Of a stretch of DNA of 64,000 bases, positions 8,715 to 19,377 are shown piece by piece. Position numbers and translations under genes: made by a program. Every line of letters starts with the position of its first letter. The stretch's first letter is position 1. The notes beneath the pieces were generated by a model. That model saw nothing but the letters and a program-made list of their open reading frames with translations. It did not search any database and was not told where the DNA came from. The stretch spans positions 1 through 64,000 of the forward strand of contig NZ_FTMS01000005.1 of the NCBI RefSeq assembly GCF_900156105.1, read 5' to 3'. The stretch is from Alkalispirochaeta americana. GTDB lineage: Bacteria; Spirochaetota; Spirochaetia; DSM-27196; Alkalispirochaetaceae.

Positions 8715-9782
8715 GTGCCCAGCCATATCAGCCATGCCCTCTTGGCAGAATCCTGCATTGAATCTCTTGAGAAGAACCCGCGAGGCATCCCCCGGGAACT
8801 TCTGCCAGACACCCCCCACTTGCGTTCGCTGGCAGTGCTGGGTGCCCAGGGCCCCGATATTTTTCTGCATAACCACCGCCGGAAACCCCGGGCTTTCCGC
8901 TACGGAGCGATCCTGCACCGCAAGGGGAACGCCCGCGTCCTGGCGAGCCTGGCCCTCACGGCGGGAACATCCCGGGAGAGCACCGCCAAAGAGATCCTGT
9001 CCCTGCCTGCCCGGGAGCTCGCAGCCTTCTCGCTGGGCTATATCAGCCATGTCTGGCTCGACCGGTTTGTTCATCCCTTTGTGAATTACCGCTCCGGCTG
9101 GCGCGGTGTTCCCGACAAGCACCCCGACCGGCCCGCCATGCATGCCTTCCTGGAGCGGATCATCGATATCCAGCTTCTGCGCCTTCTGCGAAATCAGAGT
9201 GTTCAGGAGTACCGCTTTCTGGATCGGATATCTCCTCAGCGGCATCAGCTGGTTTTCCTCAGAAAATCCGTGGCCCGGGCGATCCAGGATTCTCTCCGGA
9301 GCGCCGGCGATGATCGGGAACTGGAGCGACGAATTGCCAACGCCCTCTACGACAGCCTGAGTTACTACCGTTTCACCGAGTCTCCCGGAGCTGAATATTT
9401 TTCCGTTGGCCGTGCGCGAGAGCGGGCGGGTCTCATAACGCCCCGCTGGCTCTCGGTTGTTCACCCTCCCGAGGAGCTGCTCATTCTGGACGGCTTAAAC
9501 CGGGACCAGGCCCCATGGAAACACCCCTGTGATCCCAGCAGAACCAGCAATGCCACCGTACCATCCCTCTTCAACCGGGCCCAGGCTCGAACCCTGGAGG
9601 TCTTTGGCCTCTGGGTTTCGCTGGTCCTGAAAACAGCCCCCCCGGAGAAGATGATCCAAACCCTGGGAGAGGAAAATCTGAATGATGGCATCTCCGGAGA
9701 TCCTCCCTGCAGGAAGATCCACTGCGACCCCCTTCCTCTGCTCTCACTCTATCACCAGATCAAAAGTGCCTTTGACAAATAA
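8715..9782 (+). CDS. zinc-dependent phospholipase C-like protein
   Basis: 355-residue protein resembling the Zn_dep_PLPC family (PF00882). The spaced His/Asp metal ligands fit: N-terminal SHISHALLAE, then LGAQGPDIFLHNH, GAILHRKGN, and GYISHVWLDRFVHPFVNY. No signal peptide is visible, so it is probably cytoplasmic, and its substrate may not be phospholipid. The GTG start at 8715 follows a GAGAGGACA ribosome site and is divergent from fructokinase. The last 23 bases overlap the converging DUF1853 gene. Confidence 0.7.
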   Translation: MPSHISHALLAESCIESLEKNPRGIPRELLPDTPHLRSLAVLGAQGPDIFLHNHRRKPRAFRYGAILHRKGNARVLASLALTAGTSRESTAKEILSLPARELAAFSLGYISHVWLDRFVHPFVNYRSGWRGVPDKHPDRPAMHAFLERIIDIQLLRLLRNQSVQEYRFLDRISPQRHQLVFLRKSVARAIQDSLRSAGDDRELERRIANALYDSLSYYRFTESPGAEYFSVGRARERAGLITPRWLSVVHPPEELLILDGLNRDQAPWKHPCDPSRTSNATVPSLFNRAQARTLEVFGLWVSLVLKTAPPEKMIQTLGEENLNDGISGDPPCRKIHCDPLPLLSLYHQIKSAFDK

Positions 9783-10749
9783 TACCCCGGGATGACTCCC
9801 GAAATCCCGAGGGCCCCTCCTCGCCGCCGATGACAAGGCAGGTTTCGTCCATGCCAGGAGACAGCTCGTCCCGAATCATCGCCACCGGCGAAACCAGACC
9901 TGCCGGGATACTCTGATCGGAAGCACCCCACAGGGGACCAAACCATTGGCGCTCACTCCCCCGCGCCCACCGGGAGGCCTCGGGTGCTCGGCGAAGAAAC
10001 TCCCGGGAGTCACCCCACCAGTAACGGGGCAACCCCTGACACCGGGAATCGGAGAGGGGCTGGAATATCACCCCCCGAAGCGAGACAATCCGCCGGTCGG
10101 GCCTGGGAATGCTTCTCTCGGTCAGGGCTTTTTCTCCCTCGGCGGTCAGGCTCATCTCCCGCTGGTGGTTGAGCATGTGGGAGACCTTCTGGTCCAGCCG
10201 CTCCTTGAGGTCTCTCCCGATATAACGCGAGAGGTCGTTCCCTGCCCCCGGCAGGGAGAGGTAGTACTTTACCGCTACTTCCAGATGAAGGATCTCTCCC
10301 GCCCAGTTCAGAATAAAATCAAGCTCCCCTATCGAGCGCCGGGAAGGGGACCGTCTTCCTCCCCTCGTCTCCCGACGATAGACGGGAATATCCGATCCCA
10401 GGAGTTCCACCAGGGGGTCCATCTTGAACCACCAGGCGAGGAGTCGTTCGAAAAGAAGCCCCCGCCGTCTCCCCACAAAGGGAGCAACCCATTCTCCAAG
10501 CGGTGAGGGATCCTTGTCCAGGGCCGACAATCGGGGCGAAACTCTCTCCCAGCTTGCCAGCAGATCTTCCCTGGACAACCAGTGGGAGGGATCGCTCACC
10601 AGACAGGGACGATCCCCTCGTGTTTCCCGATCGTCTGATCCCGGAGGCCAGCTCAGATCCAGCACGGGCGCACACAGGGCCGCCCAAACCAGGTCCCTCA
10701 CCAGGGGGGAGGAGAATCGTTGAAACTCCTCGGGAGGTATCAGGGTCAC
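9760..10749 (-). CDS. DUF1853 family protein
   Basis: 329-residue protein matching DUF1853 in pattern: an N-terminal [14 protein letters not shown], a nuclease-like core [21 protein letters not shown] and [11 protein letters not shown]. The ELDF...LEVAVK arrangement resembles the D-(D/E)xK centre of restriction-endonuclease-fold proteins; that link is inferred. The GTG start overlaps the metH stop (GTGA), which suggests translational coupling to metH. Its role is unknown. Confidence 0.75.
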   Translation of the reverse strand: MTLIPPEEFQRFSSPLVRDLVWAALCAPVLDLSWPPGSDDRETRGDRPCLVSDPSHWLSREDLLASWERVSPRLSALDKDPSPLGEWVAPFVGRRRGLLFERLLAWWFKMDPLVELLGSDIPVYRRETRGGRRSPSRRSIGELDFILNWAGEILHLEVAVKYYLSLPGAGNDLSRYIGRDLKERLDQKVSHMLNHQREMSLTAEGEKALTERSIPRPDRRIVSLRGVIFQPLSDSRCQGLPRYWWGDSREFLRRAPEASRWARGSERQWFGPLWGASDQSIPAGLVSPVAMIRDELSPGMDETCLVIGGEEGPSGFRESSRGIICQRHF

Positions 10750-13700
10750 CGGGGGGGCTCGGGATCATAGGCAAGAACCGGTGCAAGAAGCCTTTCAGCC
10801 TCGGCGCAGGAGATTCCCTTCCGGAGAGCCCAATCGGCAACCTGATCACGCTGGATCTTACCCACGCTGAAATAGCGGCTCTCGGGATGGGAGAAGTAGA
10901 ACCCGCTGGTGGCTGCAGCAGGAACCATCATGTAGCTCTCGGTAAGAGAGATGCCCAGTTTCTCCGCCTCCAGAAGCGAAAAGAGCATCTCCTTGTCCTG
11001 ATGATCAGGACAGGGAGGATACCCCGGGGCAGGTCTGATTCCCTGGTACCGCACTGCCAGAATATCCTCCTGCGAAAGGTTCTCCCCAGGGGCGTATCCC
11101 CACCATGTTCTCCGCACCTCCTGATGGAGTTTCTCGGCAAAGGCCTCGGCCAGCCGGTCTGCCAGGGTTTGTGCAAGGATTGCATGGTAGTCGTCACCCT
11201 CGGCGCGGAATTTCTTGAGATACTCCTCCAGCCCCAAACCGGCACAGGTACAGAAGCCGCCAATGTAATCGGGAATATCCGATGATTCCTCCGTCAGATA
11301 ATCCGAGAGCGAGAGGGAATAGGGAACCCGCTCCTTTCTCTTCTGCTGACGCAGGGTATGCCAACGAGCGATCACCTCCCGGCGGGATTCATCGCGATAT
11401 ATGTTAATGGTATCCGTGGCTGTACGGGCCGCAGGATAGAGAAAAACCGCCCCGGCAGCGCGAGGGAGGCCAGAAGCGATCATGTCGTCGAGCATATCCT
11501 GGGCATCCTGGTAGAGTTTGCGCGCTTCGGCTCCCAGGCGGGGATCATCCAGGATATGGGGAAACTTTCCTGTCATCTCCCAGGCAACAAAGAAAAAACT
11601 CCAGTCGATGTAGTCCCGAAGCGACTCCAGCGGATAGTCGGGAACGTGTTTGACCCCCACCATGGCTGGTTTCTGAGGAGGCCTGGAGAAATCAGGCCGA
11701 AATCGTCTCTCCCGAGCCTCTTCCAGGGAGAGGAAGGTTTTGGCACGGCTTCGCTCCTCCCGCTTCTCCCGCTCCTTCTGGTGCCCCCGGGCAACTTCCC
11801 GGGCAAAGGATTCCCTCGATTCTGACGAAAGAAGATTCTTGACGATTCCCGCCGCCAGCGAGGCATCTTTCACATGAACCACCGGCGCCGAGGGATAGGC
11901 CGGCGCAATTTTAACGGCCGTGTGAACCCTGCTGGTAGTGGCGCCCCCCAGGAGGAGGGGGATTTTCATTCCCTGGCGTTCCATCTCCTGGGCGAGAAAA
12001 ACCATCTCCTCCAGGCTGGGGGTGATCAGCCCGGAAACCCCCACTATATCAGCCGCCTCCTCCCGGGCCGCCCGGAGGATATCCTCGGCAGGAACCATCA
12101 CCCCCAAATCAATGATCTCGTAGTTATTGCTTGCCAGAACGACACTGACAATGTTTTTCCCGATATCATGAACATCACCCTTGACCGTGGCCAGGATAAT
12201 TTTTCCCCGGGCCGAAGAACCCTCCCCCGAAGCCTTTTCCTCTTCGATGAAAGGAGCAAGGTAGGCCACGGCCTGTTTCATAACACGAGCGCTCTTCACT
12301 ACCTGGGGAAGAAACATCTTCCCTTCACCAAAGCGTTCACCCACAATATTCATGCCCGCCATGAGAGATTCCTCGATAACCGACAGCGCTCGCGGCGCCC
12401 TTTGTCGGGCCTCCTCCACATCCTCCTCGATCCAGCGGGTGATGCCCTTCACCAGGGCGTGAGCCAGACGATCGTCCAAAGGAGCATCTCGCCACTCCAA
12501 ATCTTCGGTTTGAGCTGTCTTCCGTCCGGCGTAACTCTCGGCCAGCTCCAGAAGCACCTCCGTGGCATTACTGGTCCGATTCAGCACAAGGTCTTCCACA
12601 GCGGCACACAGATTCCGGGGAATCTCGTCGTATACTGCCAGTTGCCCGGCGTTGACAATCCCCATGGTCATTCCCGCCTGGAGAGCGTGGTACAAAAAGA
12701 CAGCGTGAATTGCCTCCCGAACGGCATCCATGCCCCGGAAAGAAAAACTTACATTGCTCACTCCCCCCGACACTTTTGCCAGAGGCAGATTTCCACGGAT
12801 CCAGCGGGTTGCCTCAAAAAAATCAAGAGCGTAGTTTCGGTGTTCCTCGATGCCCGTACCAATGGCAAAAATATTGGGGTCAAAAATGATATCCTCCGGA
12901 GGAAACCCGACCTGCTCGACCAGGATTCGGTAGCTTCTGCGGCAAATATCCCGCTTCCGATCAAGCGTATCCGCCTGCCCCTCCTCGTCAAAGGCCATCA
13001 CCACCGTGGCCGCCCCGTAGTCAAGGATCGTCCGGGCCTGGTCAATGAAGATCTTCTCTCCCTCTTTCAGGGAGATTGAGTTCACCACGGCCTTCCCCTG
13101 GACACAGGCTAACCCAGCCTTGATCACAGAGAACTTGCTGGAATCAATCATGACGGGAACTCGGGAGATATCGGGCTCCGATGCGATCAGATTGAGAAAG
13201 CGCACCATTTCACGCTCTCCATCGATCATGGCCTCGTCCATATTGATATCGATGATCTGAGCTCCCCGCTCCACCTGCTCCCGAGCTACGGCAAGAGCCT
13301 CCTCGTAGAGCCCTTCCCGGATCAGACGAGCAAACTTCCGGGATCCCGTGATGTTGGTCCGCTCCCCCACGTTCACAAAGCCCGTCGCTTCCGTTACCTC
13401 CAGGGGTTCCAACCCGGCCAGGCGCATCGTACGGGGGTTTTTTCGGGGCTTCCGAGGCGGGATATCCCGACAGACCTCCACGATCTGCCTGATATGTTCC
13501 GGTGTGGTTCCGCAACAGCCTCCCACAATATTCAGAAGCCCCTCCCGGGCCATCTCTTCGATCACCGAAGCCATTGCTCCGGGGGTGTGGTCGTACTCGC
13601 CAAACTCGTTGGGCAGCCCCGCGTTGGGATGGATACTCAGGGGATGTTCCGCTACACGAGCCAGGGCCTGTGCGTGCTGACGCAGCTGATCCGCACCCAG

Positions 13701-14453
13701 GGCGCAGTTAAGCCCCACCGAGAGAGGATTCCCGTGCCGGAGAGAGTAATAGAAGGCCTCTACGGTTTGACCCGAGAGGGTGCGGCCACTCTGATCGGTG
13801 ATAGTCCCCGAGATCATCACCGGTACAGGCTGAGTCCGTCCGCGATTGCAGGATGTTATTGCGTGAAGAGCCGCCTTGGCGTTGAGGGTATCAAAAATTG
13901 TCTCCACCAGGATAAGATCTGCCCCACCCTCGAGGAGACCCTCCAGGGCGTTCGCGTAATCCTGAGCCAGATCCTGAAAGGTGATCGCCCGATACCCGGG
14001 ATCGTTCACATCGGGAGAGAGAGAGAGGGTCTTGCTGGTAGGACCCAAAACACCTGCTACAAGACGGGGGCGATCGGGCGTTCGTTCGGTGTACCGGTCG
14101 GCCGCAGTCCGAGCTATCCGAGCGCCCTGGCAGTTCAGATTCCGCACAAAGACCGGGTCCTCGAGACCATAGTCACTCTGGGAAACGCTGGTGGCATTAA
14201 ACGTGTTCGTCTCGATAATATCGGCGCCAGCGGCAAGAAAACTCTCGTGAATTGCCTCCACCTCTCCGGGAAGTACCAGCGAGAGCAGATCGTTATTCCC
14301 CTTGAGCTGACCGGGAAGATCCCGGAAAAGCTCCCCCCGGTAGTCCTCCTCGTTCAGACCAAGCTTCTGAATACTGGTCCCCATGGCTCCGTCCAGAAAA
14401 AGGATGCGCTCCTGCATGACCTCTCGCAAACCCTGAAATCGATCGTTTCCCAT
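10746..14453 (-). CDS. metH: cobalamin-dependent methionine synthase
   Basis: 1235-residue full-length MetH, which transfers a methyl group from methyltetrahydrofolate to homocysteine through cobalamin. Domains in order: homocysteine-binding barrel with zinc cysteines ([19 protein letters not shown]), pterin-binding barrel ([19 protein letters not shown]), cobalamin cap and binding domain with the B12 ligand in DVHDIG (His about 761), and the AdoMet reactivation domain ([12 protein letters not shown]). ATCAGGAC precedes the ATG. I saw no cobalamin or SAM riboswitch in the 164 bases upstream. Confidence 0.97.
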   Translation of the reverse strand: MGNDRFQGLREVMQERILFLDGAMGTSIQKLGLNEEDYRGELFRDLPGQLKGNNDLLSLVLPGEVEAIHESFLAAGADIIETNTFNATSVSQSDYGLEDPVFVRNLNCQGARIARTAADRYTERTPDRPRLVAGVLGPTSKTLSLSPDVNDPGYRAITFQDLAQDYANALEGLLEGGADLILVETIFDTLNAKAALHAITSCNRGRTQPVPVMISGTITDQSGRTLSGQTVEAFYYSLRHGNPLSVGLNCALGADQLRQHAQALARVAEHPLSIHPNAGLPNEFGEYDHTPGAMASVIEEMAREGLLNIVGGCCGTTPEHIRQIVEVCRDIPPRKPRKNPRTMRLAGLEPLEVTEATGFVNVGERTNITGSRKFARLIREGLYEEALAVAREQVERGAQIIDINMDEAMIDGEREMVRFLNLIASEPDISRVPVMIDSSKFSVIKAGLACVQGKAVVNSISLKEGEKIFIDQARTILDYGAATVVMAFDEEGQADTLDRKRDICRRSYRILVEQVGFPPEDIIFDPNIFAIGTGIEEHRNYALDFFEATRWIRGNLPLAKVSGGVSNVSFSFRGMDAVREAIHAVFLYHALQAGMTMGIVNAGQLAVYDEIPRNLCAAVEDLVLNRTSNATEVLLELAESYAGRKTAQTEDLEWRDAPLDDRLAHALVKGITRWIEEDVEEARQRAPRALSVIEESLMAGMNIVGERFGEGKMFLPQVVKSARVMKQAVAYLAPFIEEEKASGEGSSARGKIILATVKGDVHDIGKNIVSVVLASNNYEIIDLGVMVPAEDILRAAREEAADIVGVSGLITPSLEEMVFLAQEMERQGMKIPLLLGGATTSRVHTAVKIAPAYPSAPVVHVKDASLAAGIVKNLLSSESRESFAREVARGHQKEREKREERSRAKTFLSLEEARERRFRPDFSRPPQKPAMVGVKHVPDYPLESLRDYIDWSFFFVAWEMTGKFPHILDDPRLGAEARKLYQDAQDMLDDMIASGLPRAAGAVFLYPAARTATDTINIYRDESRREVIARWHTLRQQKRKERVPYSLSLSDYLTEESSDIPDYIGGFCTCAGLGLEEYLKKFRAEGDDYHAILAQTLADRLAEAFAEKLHQEVRRTWWGYAPGENLSQEDILAVRYQGIRPAPGYPPCPDHQDKEMLFSLLEAEKLGISLTESYMMVPAAATSGFYFSHPESRYFSVGKIQRDQVADWALRKGISCAEAERLLAPVLAYDPEPPR

Positions 14454-14605
14454 GTCCTGATCACCCCTTCGCTGGCAGATTATTCACGTATTTCACAATC
14501 AAGTATGACAAAAGGAGCTATCTCTTTCTACTGCCGCCAGGACCAGGTGCCGGCAGGATCAGATTCTGCCGGAAGATTCAGGTTTTTCGGCAAGACCATT
14601 TCTGA

Positions 14606-14611
14606 TACAGT
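14606..14611 (+). promoter_or_regulatory. -10-like hexamer directly upstream of alaX start
   Basis: TACAGT ends six bases before the ATG at 14618, and no Shine-Dalgarno sequence intervenes. This is consistent with a leaderless transcript. No good -35 is visible. Confidence 0.35.
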
Positions 14612-14617
14612 ATTGCC

Positions 14618-15805
14618 ATGACAGAACCACTCTTCTATCAGGACCCCCTGGCGAGCACCTTCCAGGCCCGGCTCATTGAAATCTCCCGGGACCGAAAAGA
14701 ACTCATTCTGGACAGAACGCTTTTCTACCCCCAGGGAGGAGGACAACCCGGCGACCAGGGGACCCTTGAGAACTATTCCGTGATAGACACCCAGAAAGAT
14801 TCCGACGGGCGTATCATTCATATCCTGGAATCTCCTCTTCCTGGCGGAGTATTAACGGAAACTATCATGACGGGGAAACTGAACTGGGAGTTCCGCTTTG
14901 ACTATATGCAACAGCATACAGGACAACACCTTCTCTCGGGAGCGCTTTTCCGTATCGCCGGAGCAAATACGGTAAGCGTCCATCAGGGAACAGAGACAAC
15001 CACCATAGAGATCGACCTCCAAACCCTCTCCCGGGAAACCCTGGAAGCCGTGGAAGATGAGGTGAATTACCAGATTCGCTTGAACGCACCAGTGAAGACC
15101 TTTACCGTGGATCACCAGGAGCTCCACGCCTATCCCCTGAGGCGCCCCACGAACCGCACCGGGATAATCCGTCTGGTGGAGATTGAGGGTATTGATCGTG
15201 TTGCTTGCGGCGGCGTACACCTTCCCCGGACGGGACTTCTGAACCTGGTACAGACCGTGGGTAGCGAGACGATCCGCAACCGCCTGCGCCTGGCCTTCAA
15301 GATCGGCAACCGGGCACTCCGTGACTACCGGGAAAGCCATCGCGGGATCTCCCGAAGCGCCGATCTCTTCTCATGCCGCCCCGGGGAGGTTCCCCACCGC
15401 ATCAAGGCCGCCCAGGAAGAGCTTCAAGACCTGCATCGCGATCTTCGCCTCCGGACCGAGGCTCTAGCTCAGCACATTCTGAAAGAAACAGGCTCCCCCG
15501 AGAGACCTCGGGAACTGCTTCTTGAGGATGAGCCCGAGGACCTCCTGAAAGCTCTGGCCGAGGCGGCCTGCGATGACCCGCAACGCCGGATCATTCTGGT
15601 AAACCGTCGCAGAAATGAAGCTCTCTGGGCGATCGTGGTGGGAGAAACGCACCCTTTTCCACAGGAAGAACTCCGCAAGAATGTCCTGACTCCACTCCAG
15701 GCAAAGGGCGGTGGCAAACCGCCTCTCTGGCGCGGCGCTCTTCCCGACGCATCTCCCGAGAGGGTCCGAAAAATGACCACAGCCTTCCTTGATCTGTGGC
15801 CCTGA
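14618..15805 (+). CDS. alaX: alanyl-tRNA editing protein AlaX with DHHA1 domain
   Basis: 395-residue free-standing homologue of the AlaRS editing domain, which hydrolyses mischarged Ser-tRNA(Ala). The zinc ligands are in H100-T-G-Q-H104 and C197-G-G-V-H201. An N-terminal AlaRS-like barrel (DRTLFYPQGGGQPGDQG) and a C-terminal DHHA1-like segment (LQAKGGGKPPLWRGA) make it an AlaX-long type. It is divergent from metH and converges on the antiporter cluster with a 13-base gap. Confidence 0.9.
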   Translation: MTEPLFYQDPLASTFQARLIEISRDRKELILDRTLFYPQGGGQPGDQGTLENYSVIDTQKDSDGRIIHILESPLPGGVLTETIMTGKLNWEFRFDYMQQHTGQHLLSGALFRIAGANTVSVHQGTETTTIEIDLQTLSRETLEAVEDEVNYQIRLNAPVKTFTVDHQELHAYPLRRPTNRTGIIRLVEIEGIDRVACGGVHLPRTGLLNLVQTVGSETIRNRLRLAFKIGNRALRDYRESHRGISRSADLFSCRPGEVPHRIKAAQEELQDLHRDLRLRTEALAQHILKETGSPERPRELLLEDEPEDLLKALAEAACDDPQRRIILVNRRRNEALWAIVVGETHPFPQEELRKNVLTPLQAKGGGKPPLWRGALPDASPERVRKMTTAFLDLWP

Positions 15806-15818
15806 ACGCTACCGGTTT

Positions 15819-17462
15819 TCAGGCAACAAGATAGGCATAGCCCAGCAGAGCCCCGAAAAAGATGGTCATGAAAACCGTGACCTGATTGAAACTGAACTTG
15901 AAAACCCTCACCGCCTGAAGAAGACTTCCAATCCGGCACACCAGATAGCGGTAGGTTACCAGCGCCAGTACCAGGGTAGCTGCGAAGATCGCAATCTTTT
16001 CCGGGGCCAGCGCACCACCAGTGGCGAGGGCTGGCCCGAAGAAGAGCTCCACCGCAGCGCTGCCGAAGAGTCCCCCCGCCAGACACGCTCCGCCGAAGAG
16101 GAGCGATACCGTTGCTACATAGGGATCCCGGGGTGAAGGAGTGGTTGCTGGAGGATCGCCAAGCAGAATGGTCGAGTACTTCACAAAGGAGAGGATCGTC
16201 CCAAAGTTGATCAAATACAGCCCCAACTCGGCGGGACTACCCTGGAGACCCTGATGAATAAAATACTTGGAAATGCTTCCATTGAAAAAGGGAGCCCCCG
16301 TGATCCCCAGGACCCCCGCCACGGTGGCAATCCCCACAGCGGGCATCCGCCGAAGAACCCCCCGGATCTCCCCGTAGGAACGCGTTCCGTATTCTTCGAT
16401 GATAATCCCTGCCGTGAGAAAGAGCACTCCCTTGAAGAGCGCATGGTTGATCATGTGATACATCCCGCCCCAGAAGGCGACCTGGGATCCCATATTGAGC
16501 CCCATCACGATCAGCCCCACCTGACTCACCGTATGATACGCCAGGATAAGCTTGATATCCTTCTGGGCGATCGCCAAAAGAAAACCTGCCGTGGAAGTGA
16601 GAAACCCCAGGACCATGAAAAAGAAGTGGGCATCCACCAGGGGGAGGAAGACCTGCCCCAGACGCACCAGCAGGTACACCCCCACCTTTACCTGAACCCC
16701 TGAAAGGACCGCTGAGACGATCGCCGGAGCGCTGGCAGCACCATGGGCACGGGGAAGCCATCCAAAAAGCGGAAGAAGCGCCGATTTGAGGGCCACGGCA
16801 GTCATGATAAGCGCATACGGCACAAGCCCCGCCCGGGGATCATCAAGAAGAACCAGCCGTCGATGGATCTCTTCCAGGTCCAGAACCCCTGTCAGGCGAT
16901 AGAGATAGCCGATTCCCAGAAGCATGAAAGCCATGGCGATAAAGTTCATCATCAGATAGAGCATGGCATCGTAGACAGCCTGCTTTTCCTGTTTGTACAT
17001 GATGAGAATCGCGATAGCGAGCATCCCCAATTCCATGAGGACGTAAATGTTAAAAAGATCCCCGCTGAGGAAAATCCCCAGAATAGCCGCCTCAAGAACC
17101 ATGAAGAGGAAGAGAAAGGTCTTGTCCCGATAGGTCCCGCGGGTGCTGAAGAGGAAGACCCCGGTAAAAAAGACTGCCGTCAGCAATACCCAGGGAGCCG
17201 ACAACTGATCCGCCCGCAGGGTAATCGCCACAGGAACGGGCCAGGAAGCCAGACTCTGGACCACTGCCCCCTCCCAGCGAACCTGCCGGAACAAAGCCAG
17301 CGCTGCCAGAGTAAGAACCCCATTGGCCGCGAGAAGCACATTCTGATACCAGACGCGGGGAAGCGCAAACGCCACAGCCCCCACAAGGACCGGGAGAAGA
17401 ACAATTGCATGCAGAGTCATTCCGAAAGACACCCTCGACACGATCAGACCCAGGAGTTCCAT
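15819..17462 (-). CDS. mrpD: Mrp/Mbh-type antiporter subunit D
   Basis: 547-residue polytopic protein of the MrpD/NuoN/MbhH family and the only large antiporter-like subunit in the cluster. The first helices (MTLHAIVLLPVLVGAVAFAL), the LMELGMLAIAILIMYKQEKQAVYDAMLYLMMN region and the lysine/histidine-bearing helices (ALKSALLPLFGWLPRAHG; HTVSQVGLIVMGLN) fit the family's ion path. I chose ATG 17462 (MELLGLIV) because it starts two bases after the mrpC stop with a GGAGAAG ribosome site; the open frame continues upstream to 17546. It is the last gene of the operon. Confidence 0.92.
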   Translation of the reverse strand: MELLGLIVSRVSFGMTLHAIVLLPVLVGAVAFALPRVWYQNVLLAANGVLTLAALALFRQVRWEGAVVQSLASWPVPVAITLRADQLSAPWVLLTAVFFTGVFLFSTRGTYRDKTFLFLFMVLEAAILGIFLSGDLFNIYVLMELGMLAIAILIMYKQEKQAVYDAMLYLMMNFIAMAFMLLGIGYLYRLTGVLDLEEIHRRLVLLDDPRAGLVPYALIMTAVALKSALLPLFGWLPRAHGAASAPAIVSAVLSGVQVKVGVYLLVRLGQVFLPLVDAHFFFMVLGFLTSTAGFLLAIAQKDIKLILAYHTVSQVGLIVMGLNMGSQVAFWGGMYHMINHALFKGVLFLTAGIIIEEYGTRSYGEIRGVLRRMPAVGIATVAGVLGITGAPFFNGSISKYFIHQGLQGSPAELGLYLINFGTILSFVKYSTILLGDPPATTPSPRDPYVATVSLLFGGACLAGGLFGSAAVELFFGPALATGGALAPEKIAIFAATLVLALVTYRYLVCRIGSLLQAVRVFKFSFNQVTVFMTIFFGALLGYAYLVA

Positions 17463-17464
17463 GA

Positions 17465-17818
17465 CTACTTCTCCAACCGCCTGATCAGAATCTTCCAGTC
17501 CGCCGTGCCATACCGGTAGGCCACTCTCATATACATGGCCAGACACATGGCGACAACCGAAACACCGATAACGATAGCCGTAATCATCAGCGCCTGGGGA
17601 AGAGGATCGGCCATCTGCCCGGGAGGAGTTCCCGAAACGGGAGGCCGCGCACCTTCCTGGTAGTTTGCCATCATGAAAAAGGTAATCGCCGCGACATCCA
17701 TAATCCCCACGGACATAATCGTCTTGATGATATTACGCTGGGTCATGGCTCCGTAGAGCCCCAGAAAGAAGAGCGCCACCGCCAGATCAGAAACGGTTAG
17801 AGCTTCTATAAACGCCAT
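17465..17818 (-). CDS. mrpC: Mrp-type antiporter subunit C (NuoK-like)
   Basis: 117-residue three-helix membrane protein of the MrpC/NuoK family, part of the multisubunit cation/proton antiporter. It has the typical GLYGAMTQRNIIKTIMSVGIMDVAAITFFM helix pair and a final helix ALMITAIVIGVSVVAMCLAMYMR. A Gly/Pro-rich external loop of about 20 residues lies between them. It overlaps the end of mrpB by 13 bases. Confidence 0.9.
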   Translation of the reverse strand: MAFIEALTVSDLAVALFFLGLYGAMTQRNIIKTIMSVGIMDVAAITFFMMANYQEGARPPVSGTPPGQMADPLPQALMITAIVIGVSVVAMCLAMYMRVAYRYGTADWKILIRRLEK

Positions 17819-18231
17819 GTTTTCCCCGTACCCTCAAAGAAAGCGAAACGCAATACCGCCACCCCCACACCAAAACCAACCTGAATACCTATGAGCAGAT
17901 CCATCACTGTCAGATAGAGAGGGCGAAACCGGGGATAGCTGTGGAGTAATCCCGGGAAAAGCACCACCACGGGGGCGATCAGAATAAGGGCGAGAAAGAC
18001 TCGCTGGTACCGGTGAAGATCCTCACTGTTTATATCATCTCGGGGAGAGACCACGTACCGGGCGACCAAGAGCGTTGCCAGAACACTCCCCCCCTGAAAC
18101 CCTCCCCCAGGCGTATAATGGCCGTTGAGAATTACATAAAATCCCAGAAGAAGAATAAAAGGATACAGAAAACCGATCACCACCTGCAGAATCAGGGATT
18201 GCTCGGCCAGATCGGAGTTACTCATCGGCAT
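17806..18231 (-). CDS. mrpB: Mrp-type antiporter subunit B
   Basis: 141-residue MnhB/MrpB-family membrane protein with four predicted helices. The family loop HYTPGGGFQGGSVLA (usually GHNAPGGGFVGG) is clear. The ATG at 18231 has GGGAG seven bases upstream and overlaps the previous gene by 14 bases. It forms part of the membrane scaffold of the antiporter. Confidence 0.9.
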   Translation of the reverse strand: MPMSNSDLAEQSLILQVVIGFLYPFILLLGFYVILNGHYTPGGGFQGGSVLATLLVARYVVSPRDDINSEDLHRYQRVFLALILIAPVVVLFPGLLHSYPRFRPLYLTVMDLLIGIQVGFGVGVAVLRFAFFEGTGKTWRL

Positions 18232-18493
18232 CGCGCAGCTCCCGGGACGTGGGCAAAAATTGTTTCATTCCGATGATCGCCGTCAGCAGAATCAGGGCCT
18301 CGAACATCGTATCGTACATGCGGTAGTTGAGAAGAATCGCGGCGATCGCATTGTGCGCTGCCGTGTCTCCTTCGAAGGACTCGGTGATGTACAGAAAGAT
18401 CGTAGGCTCCATCTGTTCCTGATGGAGATTCCCCACAGCAGTAACGCCGAAAAAGACGGTCACAACCAGGAGCGCTGACAAGAGATACCTCAC
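18218..18493 (-). CDS. MbhE-like protein (MrpA C-terminal domain as separate gene)
   Basis: 91 residues with two hydrophobic segments: an N-terminal one (LLSALLVVTVFFGVTAVG) and ILLNYRMYDTMFEALILLTAIIG. The 'NAIAAILLNYRMYDTMFEA' block matches the last part of MrpA and the MbhE subunit, where a conserved acidic/aromatic helix joins the proton path. In classical Mrp systems this segment is fused to the large MrpA; here it is free-standing. It starts with an ATGA overlap with the DUF4040 gene. Confidence 0.75.
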   Translation of the reverse strand: MRYLLSALLVVTVFFGVTAVGNLHQEQMEPTIFLYITESFEGDTAAHNAIAAILLNYRMYDTMFEALILLTAIIGMKQFLPTSRELRDADE

Positions 18494-19041
18494 TGTTCCT
18501 CCTCGGGATCGTAGCGCACCACCCGGACCCCCGCCTCGGTACCGTGAATCCGGAACATCAACTCCAGTTCTTCCAGGGCGAAAGTATCGCGAGAGCCATA
18601 GAGAACGATCTCGTCCTGCTCCTCCACGATAACCAGATCGAAGGAGGAACCCCGAAGAGCCTCGTCCAGGGTCGCCTCCGAGAAAACCACCTGGGGCTCC
18701 ATCTCGCGAAGTTCGAAAAAGTGCCGTATCTCCCGGAGAGCACGGCTTCGTTCCAGATAGTTTACATAGGCATCGGTCATGCGATACCGGTGCCCCTCGG
18801 CCAGGACCGCGATGGTATAGACCTTGTTTCGTTTCAGGGCAGCCAGATAGAGGAGCGTCACCAGACCACTCCCGATCACCGCCTCGGCAATGGCCAGCTC
18901 CGGCGCAGCGTAGAGCACGTAGAGGAACGCTCCCAGAAGCGAGAAGACCGCCAGATAGATGACGGCCCGCCGCAGGAGCGTACTGTGGATGGCCAAAGCC
19001 GCAAAGACCCCCATGAGAAGAATCGTTCCTGTCTCAATCAC
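18490..19041 (-). CDS. MbhD-like DUF4040 subunit with C-terminal soluble extension
   Basis: 183 residues from the GTG at 19041. The N-terminal part has three helices of the MbhD/DUF4040 type (GTILLMGVFAALAIHS; AVIYLAVFSLLGAFLYVLYAAPELAIAEAVIGSG). About 110 hydrophilic residues follow (from YTIAVLAEGHRYR to VVRYDPEEEQ), longer than the plain MbhD domain and of unknown role. The GTG overlaps the mrpG stop by eight bases and has GGGAAG upstream. In canonical Mrp this domain belongs to MrpA. Confidence 0.75.
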   Translation of the reverse strand: MIETGTILLMGVFAALAIHSTLLRRAVIYLAVFSLLGAFLYVLYAAPELAIAEAVIGSGLVTLLYLAALKRNKVYTIAVLAEGHRYRMTDAYVNYLERSRALREIRHFFELREMEPQVVFSEATLDEALRGSSFDLVIVEEQDEIVLYGSRDTFALEELELMFRIHGTEAGVRVVRYDPEEEQ

Positions 19042-19366
19042 GGGGCGCTTCCCTTGTCGTAACGGTGCGGGCACGGTACCCGCTGATCCAGGCGGAACGG
19101 ACGATTGCGTGGGCACCGGCAGAAACGGTAAGAAGCTCGAAAAGCAGGATCAGCAGGAGCTTCAGCGAGACCGGAGAAAAACCGGACAGAAGAATTGCCC
19201 CGGCGATAACCGTCATGAATCCAAGGGCCTCCACCTTGGAGGTCACCACAACACGCGCGTAAAATCCATCCAGCCGAAGCACGGCGTAAACCCCGAAGAG
19301 GGTGATCAGAAGCCCGAGAACCATGATTGTCTTGCCCAGGAGAGGAACCAGATCCAGCACGCTCAC
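19034..19366 (-). CDS. mrpG: Mrp-type antiporter subunit G
   Basis: 110-residue MnhG/MrpG family membrane protein with three helices and the family block GVYAVLRLDGFYARVVVTSKVEALGFMTVIAGAIL. It is a small scaffold subunit of the antiporter. It lies 11 bases after mrpF and overlaps the DUF4040 gene by eight bases. Confidence 0.92.
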   Translation of the reverse strand: MSVLDLVPLLGKTIMVLGLLITLFGVYAVLRLDGFYARVVVTSKVEALGFMTVIAGAILLSGFSPVSLKLLLILLFELLTVSAGAHAIVRSAWISGYRARTVTTREAPRD

Positions 19367-19377
19367 CGAAGCTCTCC

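Noticed and set aside
11874-13079. 401-residue plus-strand open frame
   Set aside because: It lies wholly inside metH on the other strand; the metH frame has clear domains and motifs, whereas this one has shadow composition and no motif.
14454-14617. cobalamin or SAM riboswitch upstream of metH
   Set aside because: The 164-base gap shows no B12-box or SAM-type core, and the metH ribosome site is ordinary.
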